Shown here piece by piece: positions 30,545 to 41,192 of a DNA stretch of 54,908 bases. How positions within the stretch are numbered: the first letter of the stretch is position 1; every line of letters starts with the position of its first letter. Under the pieces are notes generated by a model. It searched no databases, was not told the origin of the DNA, and saw only the letters and a program-made list of their open reading frames with translations. The stretch lies in NCBI GenBank assembly GCA_027603945.1, contig JADIIU010000087.1, positions 1-54,908 on the forward strand, in the 5' to 3' direction. The DNA comes from Terramyces sp. JEL0728 (taxonomy: Eukaryota; Chytridiomycota; Chytridiomycetes; Rhizophydiales; Terramycetaceae). A program made the position numbers and the translations under genes.

Positions 30545-31821
30545 TTAAATTTTACCAGATGCAATTTTTCCTTCCATAATAGTCAAGACTCGTTCAAATA
30601 CAACAATCCCCTTCTTGATTTCTTCTTCAGTCATTATCAATGGCGGCACTAGCCGGATTGTGTTGTTGGCAGCAGATACAACCAGCACTCCTCGCTCCAA
30701 GCACAGATCCACAAACATTGAAGTAGGAACTGACTCGCGAAGGGTGAACCCAACCATCAAACCCTTTCCCCTTACTGATTGTATCAAAGGTGAGGTTTTG
30801 ACCAAATTCGCGCATTCTTGATACAGGAAATCACCGATTTTTGATACATTTGCGAGAAACTTTGGATCAGAGATGCGTTTCCATACATGCTGGCCGACTC
30901 TAGTTGCTAGTGGAGAACCACCAAAGGTAGTACCATGGTCACCTGCTGCAATTGTTTTTGCAACCTTTTTACTCAAAATAACTGATCCCAGGGGCAATCC
31001 GTTGGCCATTGGTTTGGCCATTGTCAAGATATCCGGTTCAACATCATAATTCTGGAACCCAAATAATTTACCGGTTCTACCCATGCCACACTATATTAAC
31101 GGCAATTACCTGAATTTCATCAAATATCAACAGTGCCCCAGTTTCATTGCACTTTTCTCTTACCGCTTGCATAAATTCATCAGTGGCAAGGTTAATGCCG
31201 CCTTCTCCCTGAATCGGCTCTACAATTACCGCACATACATCGCCATCGATCTGAGAAAGCGATTCTATATCATTGTAATCTAGGGTGTAAAACCCTTGCA
31301 TCAGAGGGAAAAATGGTGTCTGGTATTTCGTGTTCGGAGTAGCTGATAGTGCTGCCATGGTTCTTCCGTGAAACGCATTCTTGAAAGAGACAATTTTGAA
31401 TCTATTTGGCTCGGCTGGATGGATAGTACGCGCATACTTTCTTGCGAATTTGAACGCACCTATGTTAACAGAATCTACCTTCATTCGCCTCGGTACCAGA
31501 GTTGCAGAAAAACACTTGGGCATCATTCAAAGTGGTGTCTTTTAAACTTGCAATCATTAATTCGGCCAATCCTTCCGCATATTCATTGTGATATAGATTT
31601 GACAAGTGGATTAGTTTCTTTGCCTGGTCATGGATGATTTCTGCAATTTTTAAATCACCATGGCCAAGTGCGTTGACTGCAATCCCTGCTGTGAAATCCA
31701 GGAATTTCTTTTCATTTTTGTCTACTAGATAGCAGCCCTGGCCGTGCGTGAATACATTCGGAGGACGGCCATACAGTGGAAGTAATTTTGTGGAATATTT
31801 CCTTCCTATTGTTTTGAGCAT
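30545..31821 (-). CDS. ARG8: Acetylornithine aminotransferase
   Basis: PLP-dependent class-III aminotransferase of the mitochondrial ornithine/arginine pathway. Exons (minus) 31821-31479, 31459-31110 and 31090-30545, 412 aa; both introns 19 nt. Motifs: PLYGRPPNVFTHGQGCYLVD, FCNSGTEANEGA across intron 1, FKNAFHGRTMAALS, VEPIQGEGGI, FDEIQ|CGMGRTGK across intron 2, and the PLP lysine in AKPMANGLPLG. The N-terminus (LKTIGRKYSTK) is a plausible presequence. Confidence 0.94.
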
Positions 31822-32001
31822 TTTTTTGTAAAGATGTTTTGATGAAGATCTTTGTGGCTAGTATCCTTTTTGTGGCTGGTAAAGCCCTAACCCTCGCGGT
31901 ATTTTGGCAATAAGTCATCAATCCAAGCTAAATTGAAATGTAGTGATTGAGCCATATCAGGACTCAACTTTTTTTGGTGGTGAATATTTTTGCTTTTTGA
32001 G

Positions 32002-33098
32002 ATGTACAAACGGAAATCGTTTTTGGTAGGATTGGACGCTTTTCCAAAGATTGACAAGGAATTGACGAAATCAACAGAGTCGGGAGGAGTGGTTTCGATC
32101 GTCATCCTGGCGGTCCTCACTTTTCTCTTGTGGTATTCTTGATGTAACAGCAGTTCTGAAGTATATAGATGGAGAAGTCTTTCGCATAATTACGAATTCC
32201 TGGTTGATCAATCTCGCCAATTATTGTTGGATGTGAACCTCGATGTCACTGTTGCCATGGAATGCAAATGTACAACCCAATAACAATAGATTTGAGAATT
32301 GATATTTTAGATGTAGCGCAAACAGCGTTGGCAGTTGGAAAACAAGTAAAAATATCACCGGTAGCTTATAACGATCTTGGAACTCAGGACTTGTCACATC
32401 AGCTGGATTCGCATAATGTTAACAGGGTTGGTTCACCACATAGACCTGCAAAGGATACCTGGAAACAGTCGTCGCAATCTGCAAGTGGTAATTGTCACCC
32501 TTATACCAGGGCCTGTGAATGGATGTCGTTTGCAAGGATCCTTCTTGATTGCAAAAGTAGAAGGGATGTTCCACATAACTGCGTCGGGGCATGGCTATCT
32601 TGGAGCACATACTCCTCATGATGGTACACTAAAATTGACGATAGCCATGAACTTTACACATCGTATTGATAAATTATCTTTTGGAAAGCATTATCCAGGA
32701 CTAGTCAACCCGCTCGATCATACGCATTTGTCGGCAGCAACTAACTTTGATAATTTCCAGTACTTTTTAGGAATAGTGCCAACCATTTATGTAGACAAGA
32801 CCGTAACATTTTTTGGTGGAGTGCTAGTCACCAACCAATATGCAGTAACAGAATTTTCGCACATTGTTGATCCAAACAAGCCAGATGCGCTTCCTGGGAT
32901 ATTTATTAAATATAATCTGGAACCAATTTCAGTCAGGATAACACAGCAGCATACAGGATTCATCCAGTTTATCACGAGAACTTGTGGAATTATAGGAGGT
33001 AAGAATCACTAACGACTGGCGTGTTCGTATGTGCTGGTGTGCTACTCCGAGTATATCATCGTGTCCTTGGGTTAATGGCACGTCTCAATAATAAATAA
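32002..33098 (+). CDS. ERV41: COPII vesicle protein Erv41/ERGIC2
   Basis: ER-Golgi cargo-receptor subunit partnering Erv46. Exons 32002-32129, 32151-32269, 32290-32487, 32510-32998 and 33019-33098, giving 337 aa. N-terminal LDAFPKIDKELTKSTESGG, first membrane segment VVSIVILAVLTFLL, lumenal LDVTVAMECK, CRLQGSFLIAKVEGMFHIT, NFTHRIDKLSFGKHYPGLVN and GIFIKYNLEPISVRI match the family in order. The second membrane segment is CGIIGG|VFVCAGVLL. Introns are 21, 20, 22 and 20 nt. The last (32999-33018) has a GT donor and CTAAC branch motif but ends in TG rather than AG, yet frame and homology require its removal. Confidence 0.9.
32999..33018 (+). other. Non-canonical 20-nt intron with GT...TG ends
   Basis: Starts GTAAGAATCACTAAC and ends GACTG. 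Removal joins CGIIGG to VFVCAGVLL in frame and completes the second membrane helix. No AG occurs at a usable position. Confidence 0.7.
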
Positions 33099-33151
33099 TC
33101 ATGCAGTTGGATTAGCGACCTGCAGTATTCTGATTCTTTATTGTACAAACT

Positions 33152-33856
33152 TTAATTACAGCCAATTCTATCAGTAGCAAGTGCAATATCATCAATCATG
33201 ACAGTAAACTTTCCTGAATTTGGCTGGAACACCTGCCATCCAAATTGAATTTCATTTGCTTTCGGAAGTACAAACGGTGCATTCTTGTTTCCACTATGAA
33301 TACTATGTTTGGTTTCGGTAGCTGTCAAGGCTGGTTTTTCCTGACCATCCAAAAACATATTAATGAAGTTTCCAGACGCATTCACTTGGAATTCAATACA
33401 TCTTGTAGACGGTGTTGCAGGGACATTGACATCAGTGTCTGTCCAGTCCCCAGTTGGTCCAGCATCTGCTCCGATTCCAAATAAGTTTTGGCTGTTTACC
33501 AATTGCCCGCCAACTGGACGCACTAAATCTGGGGCTCCATCACCGGTGAATTGAACATTGATCCAATGTGCAAAGTTTGGATCTTTTGGAAAGTTTGCTT
33601 GAATTCTTAATCTGCCAAAGAAATCGCCATTTGGAGGGTTAAAGCCATTAGGAACTAGAAAGGCACCACCGTTAGATTCTATATCTAATTTCATTGCTTT
33701 GTTTCCATTCGCTGAAGTAATTAATGAAGCTTTAGCATTTCCAGAGGTTTTGATTTTGAACTTTTGGTTGTCCAGTGAATTCAACCCGTCAAAGTTTTCT
33801 TTGAACAGGTCTTGAGCAGAGGCAAATACCAACAATATCAGAGTAAGCGGCTGCAT
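33152..33856 (-). CDS. Secreted Cip1-like polysaccharide-active protein
   Basis: 234 aa, intronless. Signal peptide (QPLTLILLVFASAQ), then a beta-jelly-roll domain like Trichoderma Cip1 (NGDFFGRLRIQANF, VRPVGGQ, TRCIEFQVNASGNFINMFLDG, EIQFGWQVFQ, MIDDIALATDRIGC). Cip1 is a secreted, cellulose-induced protein with glucuronan-lyase-type relatives. No carbohydrate-binding module is present. An ATATAAAT on the minus strand at 33882-33889 lies 25 nt before the ATG. Confidence 0.78.
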   Translation of the reverse strand: MQPLTLILLVFASAQDLFKENFDGLNSLDNQKFKIKTSGNAKASLITSANGNKAMKLDIESNGGAFLVPNGFNPPNGDFFGRLRIQANFPKDPNFAHWINVQFTGDGAPDLVRPVGGQLVNSQNLFGIGADAGPTGDWTDTDVNVPATPSTRCIEFQVNASGNFINMFLDGQEKPALTATETKHSIHSGNKNAPFVLPKANEIQFGWQVFQPNSGKFTVMIDDIALATDRIGCN

Positions 33857-34179
33857 TTGTTGTGCTGATTGATCTCAATAGATTTATATCAGTTGATGGG
33901 CTGCTCCGTGTTTCATTCCTTATGGTACCCAGCTACCAAGCCCAGTGCTCCAGGAAGCATTACAAATATCACGGACTAAGGTTGGCAATGGATCAAGTCC
34001 CATTGATAGTCAGTATGTTGGGTCCCATCAAGAAATTGTAAATGAAATGCCAAATTAAAAGCCTGAATACACACCGCCGAATAGCATTGATTCTACCGAG
34101 ATACACGTTCAACCTTTGTCAATCTCCAAACAGTGTGTTTTCCAAATTGGAATTTTGCAAATTTTGTGCATCTGGTTAG
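33857..34179. other. 323-bp divergent intergenic region
   Basis: Between the Cip1-like gene (-) and SIW14 (+). Apart from the TATA-like box at 33882-33889, I see nothing recognisable. Confidence 0.5.
33882..33889 (-). promoter_or_regulatory. TATA box of the Cip1-like gene
   Basis: ATATAAAT on the minus strand, 25 nt upstream of the ATG at 33856. Confidence 0.5.
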
Positions 34180-34818
34180 ATGAATACATATGATGAAGAC
34201 CAGGAAGAATTATCTCCATGCGAAAACTTCAATCTCATAACACCAGGAATATATCGATCTGCATTTCCAAAGAAAAAGAACTTTTCATTCCTAAAAAAAC
34301 TGCAGTTGAAATCTATTCTGACGCTGATTTTGGAAGATTATCCAGACCAAAACAAGGTGTTTTTAAAGGAAAATAACATTAATTTATTTCAATTTGGAGT
34401 CGCCGGAAACAAAGAGCCTTTTGTAGATATACCTGTTGACAAAATCAGCAAAGCACTAACAGTTATTTTAGGTACAAATCACTAATATAGATGTCCGAAA
34501 CCACCCGTTATTAATTCATTGCAACAAAGGAAAGGTACTCGTAATTAATATCAGCATCGTACCGGCTGTTTAGTGGGATGTCTCAGAAAAGTACAGCATT
34601 GGAGTTATGTTTCGATATTTGAAGAATACAGGATGTTTTCTCATCCAAAATCACGATCAATGGACCAGCAATTCATTGAGCTGTTTGACACTTCACAGGT
34701 GCGCGCCAGTCCCGATTACTTGCCAGATTGGATGGAAATTGAAAACGATGTTTTTCTACAGGCCAGAGATGAAGATATAAAAGAACATATTATTATCGAT
34801 TCGAATGGAAACGAATAA
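34180..34818 (+). CDS. SIW14: Siw14-type atypical dual-specificity phosphatase
   Basis: PFA-DSP family; the yeast relative removes the 5-beta-phosphate from inositol pyrophosphates. Exons 34180-34471, 34491-34534 and 34555-34818, 199 aa; introns 19 and 20 nt. N-terminal PCENFNLITPGIYRSAFP, then HCNKGKHRTGCLVGCLRK, the HCx5R active site. The second intron splits the catalytic P-loop (HCNKGK|HRTG). Exon 2 is 44 nt. The stop lies in GAATAAATG, 27 nt before the IFT80 start. Confidence 0.92.
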
Positions 34819-34845
34819 ATGTAAATTTTTGTTTTACGCGTTTCG

Positions 34846-37325
34846 ATGAAACTTAAACTCTCTCGCACAGAAACCAATAAACGTACTTGATTCTAATGTA
34901 GATACCGATGTTGTATCGTGCGTTGGATGGACGAGCAACAACGAATTATATTCCGTTTCAGACGACAAGAATATCAACAGATGGTCTGGGGACGGAGATT
35001 TGCTTGGATTGGTCACCAAATTTGATCCTACTTCTAAAACAAATGAAACTTCAAATGTATGTGTTACACAGATGCAGTGGTTGCCTTCAGCTCCAGGAAA
35101 AGGACAAACAATTGCCGACATGTTTGTTGTTGGCGGCACAGATGGTAAATACTGCTAACACAGGCAAGTTCTACATCTGTTCAAAGTTGGGGAAAATCGA
35201 CAAGGCTGTAGAGGCCCACAAAGGGGCTATTCTGTCTCTTGGATGGAACTATGAAGGCAGCGCTTTGGTTACTGGCGGGGAGGATGGGCATATAAAGATA
35301 TGGTCAAGGAGTGGAATGCTGCGTTCTACCCTGGCAAAAACTAGTTTTCCTATCTACGGCATAGTTTGGTCTGGTGATAACGAACATTGCCTGTATACCA
35401 ATGGAAAGAATTTGGTAATCAAATCCCTGCAGCCATCAAACAAGCCAACACAGGTACTAATCGCTAACATTAGTGGAAAGCTCACGAAGGGTTGGTTCTT
35501 CAAGTCGATTGGAATTTGGTAAACAATTTGATTGTTTCATGTGGAGAAGATAAAAAGTACAAAGTTTGGGATACGTACGGTCGTAAAATATTCTCTAGTG
35601 CCCCATTTGAGCACCCAGTAACTTCAATTGCTTGGTGTCCTAGCGGAGATATGTTTGCAATCGGGTCGTTCAACATTGTCGGCATCTGTGATAAACTAGG
35701 GGTACCGATTGATTAATGCTAGTGGAGCTATGACTTGGAATCTGTAGATGCAGGATCAATTTTCAACATTGCATGGACTCCAGATGGCACTCAAATCGGC
35801 TGTGCTGGAGGAAATGGCGCGGTACTATTTGGCCACCTAGTAAATAGAAGACATGATTGGAAGCAATACCAAGTTACAATACTAGATGACCACAAGTTAA
35901 CGCTGTACGATACAATCCAGGGATCTACTGAAACAATGGAATTCAGAGACCGAGTTATTAAAGTGTGCATTGGATTTGGCCATTTAGTAGTAGCAACTTC
36001 ATTTCAATGCTATGTATATAGCCAAAAGAACTGGAATACGCCAGTAATTATTGACATGTCAAATAATGGCAGAGTCACCTGTATCCAACAGTCATCGGAC
36101 TACTTTGTGCTTATTGATTCATTCACTGGAATCCAAATTTATACTTATGACGCAAGGCTGATCAGCCAGCCAAAGTATCCAGGCATGCGTGGAGAATTCA
36201 TGACTCAACAGACGATTTCCTTATCAAACGATGTATTGGCGGTTAAAGATCACAATGACGAAAAAAGTAGGTATTGCTAACCGTAGATATCTATTTGTTT
36301 GATGTTGCATCTGGAAGATCGATTGGCGATGGCCCAGTAAAACATACTATGGATGTCATTGAAATATCAATCAATAAAGCAAATTCAGGAGCAGGACGAC
36401 AATTGGTTATACTAGACAAGAATCGGGACATGTATATTGCCAAAATCATGAAGCCGCTATTCCAGAAACTTGGGACTATGGTAGAAACGTTCATGTGGAA
36501 TGACGATACCGATCTATTGATTGCGATTATGGATGGGAAGTTAACTATCTGGTATTATCCAAACGCCGTATTTGTAGACGATGACATTGCGCCAATTGCA
36601 AGACAGGAAAAGGATGGAAGGTACACGGGATTTAACATAGCGCTTATGCGAAAAATGCGCAATTCGTCTCTTTTATTGGGTCAAATTGTACATTGCGAAG
36701 AGCCGATGGAGCTTTGTTGGCTGTTAGTGGCATTTCGCCGTTTGCTGGGTTGCTGCAGGAGTTTGCAAAGAAAAAGCAATGGGAAGAAGCAATTAAATTA
36801 TGCAGACATGTGAAATTGAAAGAGCTGTGGGCATCTTTGGCAGCAATGTCGCTCTACCATCAAGATCTTAACACTGCTGAGGTTGCTTATGCCGCTATAG
36901 ATGAAGTAACTGTTTTTAATATCAGATCCACAAAGTCAAGTATGTATGCTACATTCGCGATATCCCATCGGCTGAAGGTAGAGCTGCAGAACTAGCGATG
37001 CTTAGAAAGCAACCAAAGGAAGCCGAGGGTATTCTATTGTCTGCAAATTTGATATATCGATGTATCCGTATGTGGATCGATCTGTATAACTGGGAAAGGC
37101 AATTTAACTATTAATTTTAGAGCGTTGGAACTTGCAGTCAAGTACAAGACTCATGTTGATACGGTTCTGCATTTCAGAGCGAGATACTTGAAAGCGCTAG
37201 GAAGGTTGGAAGACAACAAGCGCTTCCTGCAGTATGCACAGTCTGTTCCAGTTGAATGGCCAAAAATCAAAGCAAAGATCGCTATGGAATTGGACTCTGA
37301 GAGATCTGGAGTGAAAGCAAGATAG
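34846..37325 (+). CDS. IFT80: Intraflagellar transport protein IFT80
   Basis: IFT-B complex subunit needed for flagellum assembly. Nine exons: 34846-34882, 34902-35144, 35164-35453, 35474-35701, 35723-36266, 36287-36620, 36641-36905, 36926-37098 and 37121-37325. They give 772 aa; human IFT80 is 777. Introns are 19, 19, 20, 21, 20, 20, 20 and 22 nt. WD40 motifs include [49 protein letters not shown] and AWTPDGTQI. The C-terminal part has [69 protein letters not shown]. The last intron (37099-37120) uses a GC donor. The ATG is 27 nt after SIW14 and the stop 19 nt before CFAP99. Confidence 0.96.
37099..37120 (+). other. 22-nt GC-AG intron in IFT80
   Basis: Begins GCAATTTAACTATTAA and ends TTTTAG; its removal gives [17 protein letters not shown] as in other IFT80 proteins. 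The only GC donor found among the introns of this window. Confidence 0.85.
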
Positions 37326-37344
37326 CAATTTGTTTAATAAAAAT

Positions 37345-39587
37345 ATGAAATTTTTCGCCTTAGATAACAAAAGTAATTTTTCACACGTCATGAACACGCT
37401 TGAAAGAAACTTCAAATTGATGAATTCAAGAAAACTAATTGAACATACAAGAAATGCTTTATTTCAGTATGAAGCGCACCGTTTAGGGATGGTTGATGAC
37501 AATTTGGATATTGTGTCTGAACGAGACAGAGACTTGTCCCATCCAATAATTGTCGAAGAAGAGGAGATTCTAGAAAAATATATTTCAAAGCACAAAGTAC
37601 GATTGCTTTCACATAGATTGAAGGGAAAAACGACTTGCTTTTCATTAAAGAAACATACTTTGGATGCATTAGAAACGCCAAACTCCTTGATGTAGACTCT
37701 CAAGTAACCTAGGCAACACTCGTAGAATTTTACAAAGATACGGATGGAAAATTCCTGAGGAAAGAATATTACCTCTTTGCAGGTATTTTAGAATTCACAA
37801 GTCATCTGTTACCTGGCAATTTCAAGACTAGAGGAAATCGGATTCGCCACTTACAGTAGATTCGTTCAATGCTTCGATCCACAGCATATGTCTTGTCTGA
37901 TGAGGTTCCTCTTTGATCCAACAATCTTGAACGAAACCTTAAAGCCAATATGGTGTACCATCTTGGATGATCAGTTTGTGAAAGAACGGATCATCGAACC
38001 GCTCATTCACCATCACTCAATGGCGCAGCAACTCAGTCATGATCTAAGGAAAATAGCTACTCACGGAGAGACATTTGAAATTCCAAAGAAGATTACCGAA
38101 CCACGGCCATTTCTTTTGACAGACCCAAAACCAAGAACATTTCCGCTGCCTACAGAAAAAATACCTCGGACTATAAAGGTACTCAAGGCTAACGAAAGCC
38201 CTTGGAAATTCCCAAATCGCACTTTGCCCAGCCAGCAGAAAAGTATAAATTAGAAAAAACAAAACTAGAAAACAAGGACAAATCTTTGGTAATAGCCAAC
38301 TAATCAAGAAATTGTTTAATCTCGCCCAAAAAAATCAATTCCATGTTGCAAAACCCGCTCCAGCTAAGATAGAACAAGTAAAAAGCTTTAATTAAGATTC
38401 GTGAAAGGTTAGCACAAGAATCAAATGAAAAATACGAAAAAAACAGAGTCAGAAATTCAAAGAATGTCAAACTCAATCAAAACATCCCAGTCAAACTAAC
38501 AACAGCAGCAATTCTTCGGGAAGAAGTGTTGCTCAGAAAAAAACAAAAGCAGCAAGAAATCGCTTTAGCTGAAGCCGAGATGGGATTGAGAGATGTCGCT
38601 GAATTTGAGCAATGGAAGCAAGAATTGAAACAAAAAGAAGAAGAGGAATTGCAGATGCACCAAGAGAAAAAGCGACTGGAAGTTCAACTATTGCATGAAG
38701 AAGCAGTCTTGGCGAAATTGGAGAAGCTAAAGGAGAAAAGGGACATTGCAGCATCGGTTTTGCAAGAAAAAGAAGAGATTAAAGCGCTGGGCGAAGAAAT
38801 AAAAAAAGAACAAGAAGAGGAAAAGAGAAAGAAAATAGAAGAGGTAAAGCACATCAAGGAGGCTGTTATTAAAGCAAAACAATTGAACTCAAAAGAAAAA
38901 ATCAAACAAGCCGCCAATTTAGCCAAGGAAAAGAAACTGATGCAGGAGGAGGCACAAAGACGCGCCAATGAAGAGAGAGCACGAAAGAGCCAATTGATCC
39001 AGCAAATTAGGCTGCTCGAAAAGAAAGGGAATGCCCACTCAAAGGAAGTAGATTTGTCCGAGACGTCAGGTTACGGGCTATTGGGGGAAATGTCAATTAT
39101 TGAGGTAATATTTCGCTAACGTAGCTGCAAGAAAGAGTAGTCCAAACTAAAGTCAAAGAGCGAGCTTCAGCAGAACAAAAGAGAAAGGAAATAGCAGAAA
39201 CAAAGGCAAACAAAGTCAAGGAGCTGAGCGAGAAATTGATGGTTCTTAATTTGGAGCGGCAAAGCAGAAAAGATAGTCGAATCCAGCGCAATTTGCCCGA
39301 TAGAGCTAGCACAGTTTTATCAATGCAATCTGAAAGGACGGAAATCAAGGGCAGTTTGATGGACAACAACGCAGGTTTAAGAGACTTACAAAAGCAGCTA
39401 TTAGAGAAACGATCCAGTAAACTTTGCTAACGTAGTGCGCATATCACAGCAGCTGAAAAGTTCAAAGAGTAGATCTGGTGCAAGTTCTCGATTAGTATCC
39501 GCCGGGTTATCGGAAGGAGCGGATGAGATAGATTGCGCTGAAAGACACTATCTTCAAAAGAAAGACGGCCAAATTCCCGCTAAATAA
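37345..39587 (+). CDS. CFAP99: Cilia- and flagella-associated protein CFAP99
   Basis: Axonemal coiled-coil protein. Nine exons: 37345-37596, 37617-37691, 37713-37782, 37802-38178, 38199-38288, 38309-38377, 38397-39104, 39125-39416 and 39436-39587; 694 aa. Introns are 20, 21, 19, 20, 20, 19, 20 and 19 nt. Family landmarks in order: TYFGCIRNAKLLDATLVEFY, KFLRKEYYLFAVICYLAISR, EEIGFATYSRFVQCF, FLFDPTILNETLKPIWC, PRPFLLTDPKPRTFPLP, LTTAAILREEVLLRKKQ and EEAVLAKLEKLKEKR, then a long Lys/Glu coiled coil. The start is the first ATG in frame after the IFT80 stop, so the true N-terminus could differ slightly. Confidence 0.88.
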
Positions 39588-39651
39588 ATGCCAATTCGTC
39601 TATTACCAATTACGGTTAAATTATGTTTGTGGCAAGTGCGATTTTTGACAA

Positions 39652-40762
39652 ATGCTGGCTGGAGAACCGAAATCTGATCTTCACCAACGAAACAAACGAA
39701 AGGAAATCACGGATGATGACGATTTTCTTGAAAAGGAACCGGGAATTACTCAAGCTAAACCTGTATCAACAGATAGTCCAAGTCAGATCTGGAGCTATAC
39801 TCCATTCCGCCAAATTGCATTCTTGACACATCTCTTCTTTGCTCCAAAGTTCTTTGTACACCGAGTTACTGGGCTGATCTATCTGCTTCAATACGCTGCT
39901 GCATTTGGTCTATACTTTTACGACTATGATCTGTTTCGCGCTTCTCCCCTTGTTTGGTCCCTTCCATTAACAGGAGTAATTCAAAGTATCACCGCAATTT
40001 ATACATTCACCTTCCTCCCAAAGAAGACAAAGGATCCCGGCTATTTCTCAGATAAATACACCATGAACTATCCATTCATTGTGGAAAACTCGTTCTTTGC
40101 ACTCATTTTGCTTTGGCAATGGCTTTATTACGATGATTTCTTTTATGAAATGTTCAAGGAGACTGTTGTGCTCGAATGGGCGTTTGTTTTCTTCCCATAT
40201 GTAATGCGTCAAGCTTGGCCACAAACCAGATTCAGGGATAGTCTGGAAAGCGTCAATTCAAAAACCCAAAAGAACCAATTCTTTTATCGAATTGCAATCT
40301 CTGTTACAAAGGCATTTTACATCTGGGCCAAGCATTACATTGGTAGCAGTGAACTAACAACTAGGCTATTTCCTCAACTATGCCAGATTCTTGAATCGTA
40401 TTTCACCAACACAAACAAAGCACATTTACTTGATGGAAATCTCCAGTGCGTTCGCAACTACCATTGCTGTATTTTTGCACACTTTGAAATTCAGAAAGAT
40501 GATTGGCCCTCGCCTTTCATTCTTCATCTACGCATTTGCTTACTTGTCGACCTTCTATTCATACTTTTTCATCCTTGATGTTTTCCCAAAGAACTTGGAT
40601 CTTACTTTAATTTGCTTGGGAGGTGTTGCTATCAACTTTGCTTCAAAGAAATGGCACGTCCTCTACCAAGTTATGGTATTTTCTGTCATTGTTGCTTCCA
40701 GGTATGGTATTACCCCTGATGCTTTGAAAGGGATCTTGCCGTTGCCAGTTGGAAACCAATAA
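39652..40762 (+). CDS. Conserved multipass membrane protein, function unknown
   Basis: 362 aa; exons 39652-40342 and 40365-40762; 22-nt intron. About eight hydrophobic segments (for example VTGLIYLLQYAAAFGLYFY, FFALILLWQWLYY, VLEWAFVFFPYVM, LSFFIYAFAYLSTFYSYFF, VLYQVMVFSVIVASRYGI). The hydrophilic N-terminus is about 65 residues. I recognise no family. The intron joins HYIG to YFLNYARFLNR. The stop lies in CAATAAATT. It starts 64 nt after CFAP99 on the same strand. Confidence 0.78.
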
Positions 40763-40899
40763 ATTAGTATGTTGCTACTTTGCTATATCTTTACCGTATT
40801 CTAATCGGGCTGTGACATCCAAATCTGAATAATATGTGATTCAAATTTGAATAACTGACGTCAATCCGTTCGCGATGTAAATCTTGCCATTATAATTAC

Positions 40900-41162
40900 A
40901 TGCCAACGACAGGAGATAAAAAAGAGGATAATATATATCATAATTTTGCTACATTCTTATCCAGATTATTCACGATAGAGAAACCTGGAAAGTTAAAGAA
41001 ACGAACGGATATTAGAAATATAGTGATTGGACAACCGCAAACAGAGACATTTCAGGTATGCGATAATTAATAAAGCACACTGCTCATGGTGGGAAAGGAG
41101 ATGCAGAAGATCCCAAACTAATTCCAATTCAACAAGCAAATGAAATTATCAATAAAAGTTAG
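40900..41162 (+). CDS. Small CRIB-domain protein (Cdc42/Rac effector-like)
   Basis: 80 aa; exons 40900-41055 and 41076-41162; 20-nt intron ending in AAAG. The only recognisable domain is a CRIB motif split by the intron: IVIGQPQTETFQ|HTAHGGKGD, close to the consensus ISxPxxFxHxxHxG. It is preceded by basic residues (KLKKRTDIRN). Size and layout resemble metazoan CDC42SE/SPEC, which bind GTP-Cdc42 and influence actin; in yeast the analogous small effectors are Gic proteins. Without intron removal it is two meaningless fragments, so it would be missed by standard gene callers. It ends 30 nt from the convergent eEF3 gene. Confidence 0.8.
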
Positions 41163-41192
41163 ACGCGCAATATTCAAATGTATTAATTAAAT

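Noticed and set aside
38235..38264. A 26-nt intron in CFAP99 after PSQQK
   Set aside because: A 20-nt intron at 38179-38198 puts this stretch in an open frame (AEKYKLEKTK) and agrees with family sequence.
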